A stretch of DNA of 64,000 nucleotides, from assembly GCF_003255815.1 (NCBI RefSeq), contig NC_037670.1:62388031-62452030 (forward strand), read 5' to 3'. Origin of the DNA: Theropithecus gelada. Lineage: Eukaryota > Chordata > Mammalia > Primates > Cercopithecidae. The first letter of the stretch is position 1. Each line of letters starts with the position of its first letter. Below the pieces are notes generated by a model that saw only the letters and a list, made by a program, of their open reading frames with translations, did no database searches and was not told the origin of the DNA. The translations under genes were made by a program, and so were the position numbers. Positions 52,012 to 61,626 of the stretch are shown in pieces.

Positions 52012-52450
52012 CCAGGTGCGGTGGCTCATGCCTGTAATCCCAGCACTTTGGGAGGCCGAGGCGGGTGAATCACCTGAGCTCATGAGTTTGAGACCAGCCT
52101 GGCCAACATGGCAAAACCCTGTCTCTATTCGAAAATACAAAAATTAGCCAGGTGTGGTGGCGCATGCCTGTAGTCTCAGCCACTTGGGAGGCTGAGGCAG
52201 AAAAGAATCGCTTGAACCCAGGAGGCGGAGGTTGCAGTGAGCCGAGATCACACCACAGCACTCTAGCCTGGGAGACAGGGTGAGACTCTGTCTCAAAAAA
52301 AAAAAAAAAAAAAAAAAAAAAGCAAANNNNNNNNNNNNNNNNNNNNNNNNNNNNNNNNNNNNNNNNNNNNNNNNNNNNNNNNNNNNNNNNNNNNNNNNNN
52401 NNNNNNNNNNNNNNNNNNNNNAAAAAAAAAAAAAAAAAAAAAAAAAAAAG
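52012..52450 (+). mobile_element. AluS-like element in L1, tail interrupted by assembly gap
   Basis: Sense Alu from GGCCAGGTGCGGTGGCTCAT to GACTCTGTCTC, followed by a long A-run, 'gcaaa', 95 N, another A-run and again 'gcaaa'. The Alu body itself ends near 52294. Confidence 0.85.
52327..52421. other. Assembly gap (95 N)
   Basis: 95 N inside the Alu A-tail. Both flanks show the same pattern, an A-run of about 28 then GCAAA, which suggests overlapping contig ends rather than missing DNA. Confidence 0.9.
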
Positions 52451-54742
52451 CAAAACTGTGGGATCCATCTGGTCCTGGGCTTTTTTTTTTTTTTTCTTTC
52501 TTCTTTTTCTTTTGGAAGATTTTTATAATTACTGATTCAATTTTATTACCCCTACTGGTCTATTTAGGATTTCTGTTTCTTCCTGATTCAATCTCAGGAA
52601 GTTGGATGTTTCCAGGAATTTATCTATTTCCTCTAGATTTTTTAGTTTGTGTGGATAGAGATGTTCATAATAATCTGTAATGATCTTTTGTATTTCTGTA
52701 GTATCAGTTGTAATGTCACCTTTTTCATTTCTGAGTGTGCTCATGTGAATCTTTTTTTGTTCTTAGGTAAACTTGCTAGCTATCAATTTTATTTATTCTT
52801 TTGAAGAACCAACTTTTTATTTCATTGATCCTTTGTGGGTTTTTTTGGTTTTTGTTTTGTTTTGTTTTTTTGGGTCTTAGTAACACTTAGTTCTGCTCTG
52901 ATCTTTATTTCGTTTCTTCTACTAGCTTTGGGTTTTGTTCTTGGTTTTTTTAGTTCCTTGAGGTGTGACATTAGGTTGTTAATTTGAGAACTTTCTGTCT
53001 TTTTGATGTAGACATTTAACACTATAAAACTTTATTCTTAGCACTGCTTTTGCTGTATTCCAGAGGTGTTGATATGTTGTGTCTCTATTTTCATTCATTA
53101 AAAAAATTTTTTTTTCTGTTTTAAGTTCATTGTTTACCCAAAAGTCATTCAGAAGCACATTTTTTAGTTTCCATGTATTTGTACAGTTTTGACAGTTCCT
53201 TATGGTATCGATTTTTTATTACACTGTGGTCCAAGAAGATACTTGATATGATTTTGATTTTTAAAAAAATTTATTGAAATGTGCTTTATGGCAGAGCATC
53301 TGGTCAATTTTGTTTCATGTGCAGATGAGAAAAATGTATATTCTGCAGGTGCTAGTTAGCATGTTCTATAAATGTTTATTATTTCCATTTGGTCAGGTCT
53401 AGCTTAAGTCCAGCATTTCTTTGTTGTTTCTCTCTCAGTTACCTGTCTAGTGTTGTCAGTGGGGTGTTGTAGTCCCCCACTATTATTGTATTGCTGTCAT
53501 TCTCTTATTTTAGGTGTAGTAGTATTTGTTTTATGAATGTGGGTGCTTTGGTGCTTGCCCACGTATTTCCAAAAGTTATGTCCTCTTGTATTGAATGCAT
53601 TCTTATTATATAATGCCCTTCTTTGTCTTTTTTTTTTTAAAACTATTGTTAGGGTAAAGTCTGCTTTATCTGATATAAGAATGGCTACTCCTGCTCACAT
53701 TTGTTTTCCATTGCATGATATATCTTTTTCCACCCATTTGCTTTGAGTCTGTAGGTGTCGTTAGCCATTAGGTGGGTCTCTTGTAGGCAGCAGATGGCTG
53801 GATCTTGTTTTTTCATCCAGTTTGCCAGTCCATGTCTTTTAAGTGGAACATTTAGGCCATTTATGTTCAAGGTTAATATTGGTATTTGAAGTGTTTTTCC
53901 TGTCATAGTGTTGTTAGTTGGTTTATTGTAGTCTCAGTTGTGCATTTGCTTTATACAATCAGTGAGCTTTGTCTACGTATGTGTGCTGTTATGATGGTGA
54001 GTATCATCCTTTTGTTTCCATGTTTATAACTCCTTTGAGAATTTTTTTGTAGGATTTGTCTAATAGTGGCAAATTCCCTCAGAATTGGCTTATCTGGGAA
54101 AGGCTTTATTTCTCCTTCATTTTTGAAGCTTAGTTTGGCAGAATATAAAATTCTTGACTTTTTTTTTCTTAAAGGAGGCTAAAAGTAAACTCTGGTCTCT
54201 TCTGACGTGTAAGGTTTCTGCTGAGAAGTCCACTGTTAGTCTAATGGGATTTCCATTATGGGTGATTTGACACTTCTATCTAGCTGCTTTCAAGATTTGT
54301 TCTTTCATGTTTACCTTGAATTAATCTGATGACTGTTCTTTGGTGAATATGCATCTTCTGTAGTATTTCTGATGGGTTCTCTGAATTTCTTGTATCTGCA
54401 TATCTACATCTCTAGCAAGTTTGGGGAAATTTTCCTGAATTATTTCCCCCAAATACGTTTCCAAACTTATTTTTTTCTTCTCCCTCAGGAATACCTATAA
54501 GTCCTAGGTGTAATAATCTCACATTTCTCAAAGGCTTTATTCTTTTTTAAAAAATTGTTTTTTCTTCTTATCTGGATTAATCCAAAAGACTAGTCTTCAA
54601 GCTCTGAAATTCTTCTGCTTGGTCTGCTCTATTGTTGAAGCTTTCAACTGTTTTTTGAAATTCCTTTGGTGAATTTTTCATTTCCAAAAGTTTTTTTTTT
54701 TTTAATGTACCTAACTCATCTTTCATCTCCAGAATTACTCTT

Positions 54743-54748
<6 letters not shown>

Positions 54749-54780
<32 letters not shown>
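54749..54780. repeat. (GT)16 microsatellite
   Basis: Uninterrupted 32-bp GT repeat within the ORF1-like part of the L1. Probably length-polymorphic. Confidence 0.95.
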
Positions 54781-54781
<1 letters not shown>

Positions 54782-55317
54782 GGTTTTCTACTTTCTCTTG
54801 GCTCTCATTGAGCTTTCTTACACTCCATATCTCGAATTCTTTATCTGTCATTTCATTCATTGTGGTTAGGAGCCATTGCTAGAGGGCTAATGTGGGTGTC
54901 ACAACATTGTTTCTTCATGGCGCTGGAGTTCTTGTGTTGGTTTCTTCTCATCTGTAGAAACTGTTACTTCTTATTTTTGAATTAGTTTCATTTGGTTGGG
55001 ATTTTTTCTTCCCTCCCCCACCTTGAGGACATGACTATTCTGTATGTTGATTAAGTTCCTTTGTCTTGGCGTCTCTGTAGTTTTAGGGGGCCAAGGCTTT
55101 TATGAATTACTTAGTTATAGATAGCTTTAGTATAGTGGTTTTCTCAAATGCTAGTTGTTTGTAGGTTGTAGTAACAGTGTGCTGGGCCTGTGGGCAGACT
55201 CACTGTCTCCTAGAGAGAAATGGGGAGGTGGAGGTTTCAGGAGGCTTATCTCATCCCCCACCGCTGTATACTTCTGTCAGCAGGAATTATATTGACTAAT
55301 GCAGTTCACCCTACAGG

Positions 55318-55331
55318 CCAGTAGGTGGCGC
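55318..55331 (+). promoter_or_regulatory. CTCF core-like motif
   Basis: CCAGTAGGTGGCGC fits the CTCF core pattern CCASYAGRKGGCRC at every position and contains one CpG. It lies in the GC-rich segment that may be the L1 5' UTR. Binding is unproven. Confidence 0.5.
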
Positions 55332-57959
55332 TTGCAGTTGAAAGGCAGTTGCAATAATAGCAGTGGAATTTTTGGCCTTTGTTGATGTGGGGGAAATACT
55401 AGGGTTTCCCTGGCCATGGGCGGGATTCCCAGGGATCCCGTCCTGCACTCTGCCACCAGCCTGGCTGGAGGCGGCAGAGCTGGGCAGAGCTGGGTCTGGC
55501 AAGCCCATGACCAGGCTCTCCAGGGCAGGTGCAAGCGCCAACCTTGGCGGGGGTCTAGGGGGCAGCCCTCAGGCCACTGGGACAACCCTCTAGTGTGCAG
55601 CACAGTTGCCTTTCCTGCACCACAGAGTCTGTTCAGGAGGAGGAACAACTGGGATGTTTAGCCCAGCAGGTAGCCCTGGAGACTGCCATCTCACACTCCC
55701 CCAACCCTGTGGTTCTCCCTCTAGCATCCAGCCCTAGCAACTGGCCCAACTGGCTAAGCTCTTCCCAAGTCATCTGCGCTGCCCTGAGCTCCTGGTGTTC
55801 AGGACCTCAGGACTCCCTGCAGCAGAAACCAAGGCTATCGGGCCCTTCCGTGTCTGGTCTCACTAAGGGTGGGGCACCCGGCTCCCATGCCACCCCTTGA
55901 ACCTGCGCCACACTCTCTGCTGTGTTCAGACAGTGGGGGCTCCTCCGCTGTTTGAAATCAGGCCATAAGTCTCATCTTCATAGCCCTGGGCAGTGTGCTG
56001 AGTCCTGGGGAGTGGAGACCAGGCCTCAGGGTCAAGCCCCAGCTGTAGTGGGGGACGCTGAACTGCTGCCAGGCTAACAACAAACCACTTCAGTTGGGAC
56101 AGTGCAGGCTATTAAGCACATTTTTTTTTCAGTAGGTTTGAGTCACTATATTGAACAGGATTATTATGCGTGTTCTCATTATGGTGAGTAGAGCCGTGTA
56201 ATCATGTGTAGTGCTTCAATTATCCCCTGTATCAAGAAATAACATCATTAATTTAAAACAGAACTAAAAAATAATGGCCGAATTACATTCCTTTTTGCTG
56301 AGATTAATTTAGCCTACCCTGGTTGGTTCTGCCCTAGTCTGAAGTAAATGTAATTTACCCCAAACCTCCAGGCTTCAGGGTCTGTCCAATTTGAGGCCTT
56401 CTGGGCCACATGTAATCAGAAGTCTTCTTGTGTGAAGCCTTGGAGCCCACCTGGTACACGCTGGGTAGTGGGTTGCAGTGGAGAAGAAAGGCAAGCAGAG
56501 CCAGGGAGGGGAGCCCTGGTTAGATCCTGGCTCCAGTACTTTCCACCTCCATGACATCGGGCAAGCTATCTGCCTTGCAGAAATAGTTCCTTCTCCCGTC
56601 GAAGGGGCAGAGACATGTATGTGGAGTTAAGGCTTCCTCTGCCTTCCTGGCACAGCAGTCTTCCTGCTTTCTCCTCAAGGCCCCTCGGAGGCCAAATAGA
56701 GTAGGGTAGGTCACCCAGAACAGGATTTCATCCACATTTACCACCTCATGTCACATCTTTGGGCCCTTTTGCCTGCTTTAATAATTTCTCTTCCCCTGTG
56801 AATGCCTCCACTTGGCCTTGTGATTACAACCTGGCTTCTCCAAAACATTTATCACTAGTATTTACCAGAGTTCCTAAAAACCCCAGTTTACTTTACATCC
56901 TAAGAGAGCTTTTGAACTAAAAATATGCTAGATAATGATTAAGAACTAGGACGAAACTGGTCCCAAGAGCTGCTGACCCAGAAGCCCTCCGATGTCTCGA
57001 TTTCTCTGTGAAGGTCTCAGGGAAGGCGTGGATCTCAGCTACTGTGGGTCAGTGGGTGCACCCCAGAGGCTGGGCCCTCTGTCCAGGGACATCTTACACT
57101 GCAGAGGGCTCTAAGAGGACAAAGAGAGTGCCCCATTTGCTATTTTTACAAGGTGATTACTGCTGAGCCTTCAGCAAAGACTCACAGCCAGTCAGGAGGT
57201 CTTTTGGATGCAGTAATGAGATTCTCTGAGCCTGTAAGTCAGCCAAGAGCAAGGTCTAAGACTGTGGCAGGAAGCAGGAGTGAGGGTCTGTGCTAAGATT
57301 GACAGCAAGGAGGGGCCTGATTTACTCCCTCACACACATCAGCCTTGTGGGGGCCACTGAGACAAAAAACCAGGTGCCCCAGAGTGGAGTTTGTGGCCAT
57401 GGAGATATGATCTACCTTCAACTCCAATTGTTCTTAAACTTCTTCCTTTAAGTTTACAAAAAAATTAAGCTCTTGCTTTTTTGTCTATGCAGTGAATATG
57501 TAAAAAGTGACAACAGAAATTCTGGAAACAATGGAACCTTCTATTAGCACTTCAGGGCTTTTATAACGGGATTCAGTGCCAAGCCAGCCAGAGGCCTGGG
57601 TAGCTTTGCAAACCATTCCTCCCCCAGCTAACTCTAAAAAGACAGAGTTTCATGCCCTCTTTAATATTACTGTTTTATTTTTTAAAACAATTCCCTTTTT
57701 AGGGGTTTTTTGCAGTAGAGAAAAAAAATGAGGATTTGGTGGGGGGTGGCTTTTCTGACTGAATTGTTCCTGCTGCATCTTACTGGTCATGAGGTTTGCT
57801 TTCTTGGAACTGGAATCCTGAAATGGAAGCAGCCTTCAGGGTCCTTCCCCCACACCCTTCTGTGGTTGTCCACAGGCCTTCAGCTGGAGCCTGCCTTGTT
57901 CCCAGATCCACGATGGATCCAAGCATGTCCCAGGGAGGGCACGTGTCAGGGGCTGTAGT

Positions 57960-58130
57960 CTTTTCAAGAGGGTATCTCATTAACCTATGTCACAGCAACA
58001 CTACGAGGCTGGTGCTGCTTACGGATTTCCATTTTACAGATGAAGAAACTGAGGCACAGAGAGGCTGGATAGCTCAGCCGTGTTCCCACAGCTAGTTACT
58101 GATGAAGCATGGTTATGGCCCAGTCTGTTT
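57960..58130 (-). repeat. MIR-like relic
   Basis: 'tttccattttacagatgaag', 'aaactgaggcacagagaggc' and 'ttcccacagctagttactga' match a reverse-oriented MIR. Confidence 0.65.
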
Positions 58131-58184
58131 CTAAGTTCCTCTTTGGAACCACCATCCCGGGCCAAGATAGGTCATAACTTACGT

Positions 58185-58350
58185 AGTAACTTCCATACAT
58201 TGATTGAGCAGTGTTTTGCTTACATTACTGATTCTCAGAGCAGTTCCCTACAGCTTGGATGAGGAAAGCAAGTCTTAGATTGCTAATTACCTGCCCGAGG
58301 TCACAGAGCCAGTAGGAGGCTAAGCTGGGATAGAACTTGGATAGAACTTG
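58185..58350 (-). repeat. MIR-like relic
   Basis: 'ttgattgagcagtgttttgc', 'cttggatgaggaaagcaagt' and 'cctgcccgaggtcacagagc' with 'cagtaggaggctaagctggg' match a reverse-oriented MIR; an internal 'gatagaacttg' is doubled. Confidence 0.6.
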
Positions 58351-59048
58351 TGGGTCGCAGCTTCTCACCCCTCCTGGTATTACCAGATTCTTATATTCCC
58401 TAAACAAGTCACACCTTGGAAATTAACTGCCTGTGGTAACAGTCTCCCTGCTGAACTGTGAGTTGCTGCGGGGCAAGGGCCTTGACCTGCTCGAGAGAAC
58501 CTTCTAGGCCTACCTTGTACAAAATACTTGAACACTGGATGGGCCAGGGAGACCCAGGCCTGCTCTGCAGGAGACCTGGGCCCCCAGCAGTGCTCAGGTG
58601 GTTACTAAAGGAGCAGGTGGTGCTGTACAGAATGCTCCTTCTAGAACTGCCAGCTCTAAAACACTTCGTAGTCAGTGGCTGGCAGTCCCCTGTAATAGGA
58701 GCCCTCGTACCTCTTGGGTTCCTTACAAACATTCTCATCAGTAGCTCTAAGCGTTGACTGGGTGGTTTGAGATGGCTGGTATACACAGTGCTTTTTTGGT
58801 GCTCTGTCTCAGGGGCTTAGTTTTGTGTGTGGTTGGAGGGTCCTGGTGAGCTTGGGGAAGTACCAGAGAGTGCTGTGTCAGGGGCAGAGGGGCCTGTCAC
58901 TGGAGCTGGAGGGTGCCTGCCTTTGTGTCTGGCTCAGTCTCCTGCCTGCCTTGCTCCCTCGGGATCTCGCCAGCCCAGTCTCTGTGGGAATCTAAAAGGA
59001 GTGGAGGTGGACGTGTGACCAAGCACATCTCAGCTTTTAATACCCGGA

Positions 59049-59058
59049 CTATTTATAG
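59049..59058. promoter_or_regulatory. Consensus MEF2-like site
   Basis: CTATTTATAG, a perfect MEF2 consensus. The same 10-mer occurs at 31662-31671. Short motifs recur by chance; occupancy is unknown. Confidence 0.35.
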
Positions 59059-59808
59059 GCGTTTGGGGGGATGGCTGTGGAACAACAGGGGTTGGGGAGA
59101 GAGTTTAAAGAAAAATGCAGCAGGGCTGAAAAAAAAAAAGAGAAAACCATTGCCATGGCTGATTTGGACAAGAACAGTGGCAAAGGGACTTGGAGAGATA
59201 TGAAACACACACTTCAACATAATTTCACTTTCCTAGAGAAGATCATGTGTATTCTCAGTGCAGATACGCTCATTGAGAGACTCAGGGAAGAAGGAGCGTT
59301 AGGAACCCTGATTTGGGGAGCAGAAGGCATGCACTGGTCCTGAAGACATTCCCTATGATGGTTAGCACATTTATAAAGCATTGTTGGAGCTCAGTTATAT
59401 TTTCCAAATTCCTGTTTTTCTTTTATGTTAATACATTTTAATAACATTCCTACCTAGAACCCAGACACATGTTTTCTTCACTTAAATTGTATTTCTATAG
59501 ACTTATTCAGCCATGTCAGCTGTATTTGAATATTTCACTTGTTAGGGGGAAGTATACTTTCATTGAGTGACACATAAATTCTGGAAAAGAGATGATGGAT
59601 TTCTTGAAAAATAAGTAAGAGTTGAAAACAAGTCTCTGGGTCCTGGTCCAGCCCCAGCCCTGGGATTTCTTTGAGTTGGAGAAGTGGCCCGTAGGTGGCA
59701 GGCAGGGGACAGTGACCATACCTAACGGTGCAGGCTCCCCTGGCTGGTCCCCTGTCTGCTGGGAGGCTAGCCTGCCCTCACAGAGAAGGGCTCTTCTTCC
59801 TTCTCTCC

Positions 59809-59922
59809 GAGCCCCGCCCCCGCCCCCCCCCCCCCCGCTACGGCTCCGCCCCACCCGCGGGCTCCCCAGGCCGGGCCGGGCCTCACCAGGGAGGCGGCGC
59901 CGCCAGCCAGGTGCCGGGGCTC
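59809..59922. promoter_or_regulatory. CpG-dense block, candidate intragenic regulatory element
   Basis: About 114 bp with some 14 CpGs, CCCCGCCCC (Sp1/KLF-like) boxes and a C15 run, in an intron otherwise poor in CpG. It is truncated on the right by a 14-N gap. A CTCF-like CCCGTAGGTGGCAG lies at 59688-59701. It could be a small CpG island or alternative promoter; low-quality sequence next to the gap is the alternative. Confidence 0.4.
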
Positions 59923-59936
59923 NNNNNNNNNNNNNN
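59923..59936. other. Assembly gap (14 N)
   Basis: Short run of N directly after the CpG-dense block. GC-extreme sequence probably caused it, so the block may continue inside. Confidence 0.95.
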
Positions 59937-61469
59937 CCCCAACCTGGGCACTCAAGCTTGAGTGACATTGACTCCTTCCTGCCCACCTGGTGACAGCTGA
60001 GGGTAGCTAGCTGTAGGAGGGTCAAGAGGGTCCCTGTAGGATGGTGTGGTCCCAGTTCCTGATTAAGGCGGGGGCCTCCCAGCCCTTCCCTCTGCTGTCA
60101 GACTCTGCGCCGGCCACAGAAATCAAAGTTCAGAGCGGGGAGCCTCGGAGGGAGTTGGTCAGGACAAACTGATGTTCTCACCCACCCTGCAGATCCAGCT
60201 CCAAAGGTGCCACTGACACGTCAGTTGCAGGACAAAGATTATTTGGAGGTTGGCAGATGGGGCTGGATTCAGAGAACGCACGTGCTTCAGCCTCTCAGCT
60301 GCCTGTGTGTGATTTCACTGCCATGGGAGAGCATTGAGCGGGGCTTTTTCTGACCAGTTGGTGTGAGAGTTGTGTGGTTGGGGTTGTCATCCTCACCTCA
60401 TCCTCACCCCCAAGCCCAGGTCTTGTCGTGTGGGAGTGGGAGAGCAAGTCTGTGGGGTGACTGCATCACCGTGGCTGGATTCACTCCGTAAGGGAGCCGG
60501 TGCAAGGCAACCTGGGAGCCCAGCGGGTGGGCGGGTGGCCTCCCTGCTGCCCGGAGACAACCTGCCCACCAGGGCACATGCAGGCTCCACACAGCCAGCC
60601 TGGGACTGTGGGGGAGAGACGGAAACACGCTCCCTTGCAAGAGGCAGTCGCGATTTAAAATGCCGTCTTGCTCTTCTGACTGCTTTTTCCAGACGGTAAG
60701 AATTTGTTAAACACACCTGGTGTTCTGGGAAGGGTGCATTCCTGCGGGGTCTTGCCTGGGAGGGATAGACTCCCATCCTCTGAACTCTACTTCTCCATCC
60801 CTTGGCCTGGAGCTGCTCAGTGTTCATGGATTTCAATGAGCAAATGAAGCTTGCTTGTAACTTTGTAGGGTTAGGGGCTAAAGAATCTTGTAACTATGTT
60901 TTTATTATGCTCTTCTTTTGTATTAATTCATCACCACTCCAGCCTGAGCCTCTGTGTGTGTGAGGGGTGAGGTGCTGCGGGAAAGGCTGTCAGTGCCGTT
61001 GCTGGACCCTGTGCCCTGGGAGAGCATGTGGACTCGTCAAAAGTTATGATGGGAAGAGGGAGGTTTACAGGATTTGTTGCTTTGCTTGTTTTTTCAATTG
61101 GTTCAACTGTAAAATGTCCAACCCCGAGACCACCAGCAGTATTTTAAATGAATCCTGTGAATCCTGTCACTTCTTAAGACAGGTTTGGTGGTTTAGCCAT
61201 GTGCTGTATGTTCCCGTGAGTTGTCCTGGGCATTTTAAGAGTATCATGTTGTAATCCTACCTGCTCTGCCCCCAGGAGGTGGGAAAGGGGAGGCGAGGAG
61301 GGAGAGTCACATCCCTGCAGCCGATGGGGACCTGTTGGCTGCTTGGAAAAACAGTTGCCCATGTGTTGGAGTGCTACCGTTTTTACTTTACCTGTTTTCT
61401 TTTGTTTCAGTTTTTATTTCTTGAAAACCTGAAGTTGTTATCTCTAAGTATCCCCTTTGTGTGTTGCAG

Positions 61470-61626
61470 GATGTTAAAGTCTTTAGTGAAGATGGGACGA
61501 GCAAAGTGGTGGAGATTCTAGCAGACATGACAGCCAGGGACCTGTGCCAATTGCTGGTTTACAAAAGTCACTGTGTGGATGACAACAGCTGGACACTAGT
61601 GGAGCACCACCCGCACCTAGGATTAG
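61470..61626 (+). CDS. GRB10: GRB10 coding exon C (start of Ras-associating domain)
   Basis: A 157-bp exon encoding 52 residues from DVKVFSEDGTSKVVEI to EHHPHLGL, plus one base of the next codon. It begins the RA (ubiquitin-like, Ras-associating) domain: a first beta strand (DVKVFSEDG), a second (SKVVEILAD), the helix TARDLCQLLVYKSHC, then NSWTLVEHHPHLGL. In GRB7-family proteins this fold pairs with the PH domain and binds GTP-loaded small GTPases at the membrane. The acceptor is GTGTTGCAG (AG 61468-61469). The donor TTAG|GTAGGG at 61627 is weaker than the other two (G at +4 and +6). Read-through into the intron would add about 29 foreign residues before a TGA at 61713. The next exon, expected to resume with the Glu codon and RCLEDHE, is not found before 64000. 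Confidence 0.96.

Larger units (their letters stand above)
49500..53906 (-). pseudogene. L1 ORF2 (endonuclease/reverse transcriptase) pseudogene
   Basis: Minus-strand pieces recognisable as L1 ORF2p. 53906-53685 gives the N-terminus, with TLNINGL and CCLQETHL around the endonuclease Asn and Glu positions. 52744-52529 gives EHLYPHKLKNLEEIDKFLE. 50025-49762 gives AICRRMKLDP and TKINSRWIKDLNV of the C-terminal region. The protein nicked target DNA and copied L1 RNA when intact. Here it is split by three Alus, a 95-N gap and many stops. Oddly, an EHLYPHKLK block occurs twice (see findings). Confidence 0.85.
48685..56095 (-). mobile_element. Near full-length old L1 (L1PB/L1MA age), antisense to GRB10
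   Basis: Read on the minus strand the order is: GC-rich putative 5' UTR (about 55150-56095), ORF1-like region (about 54000-55000), ORF2 (53906 down to about 49500), 3' UTR and short A-tail (about 48685). Removing three nested Alus and the gap leaves roughly 6.4 kb, close to a complete L1. Frameshifts and stops break all ORFs, so it is dead. The right edge is uncertain because the 5' UTR assignment rests on position and GC content. Confidence 0.8.
19523..61469 (+). other. GRB10: Giant intron between exons B and C (41,947 bp)
   Basis: GT...AG intron of phase 0. Most of the window lies here. Stretches without named features (about 20.45-22.1, 22.5-26.4, 29.2-32.3, 32.4-34.3, 34.7-37.4, 46-48.6 and 56.1-57.9 kb) show only short, non-conserved open frames and weak old-repeat signals. 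I see no further GRB10 exon and no independent gene. Two assembly gaps of 95 and 14 N interrupt it. Confidence 0.85.

Noticed and set aside
59071..59343. 90-codon + frame with a TATA/MEF2-like CTATTTATAG just upstream
   Set aside because: Composition is not implausible (DLDKNSGKGTW...), but I recognise no family and no support beyond length. Kept only as a possible processed relic worth a protein search.
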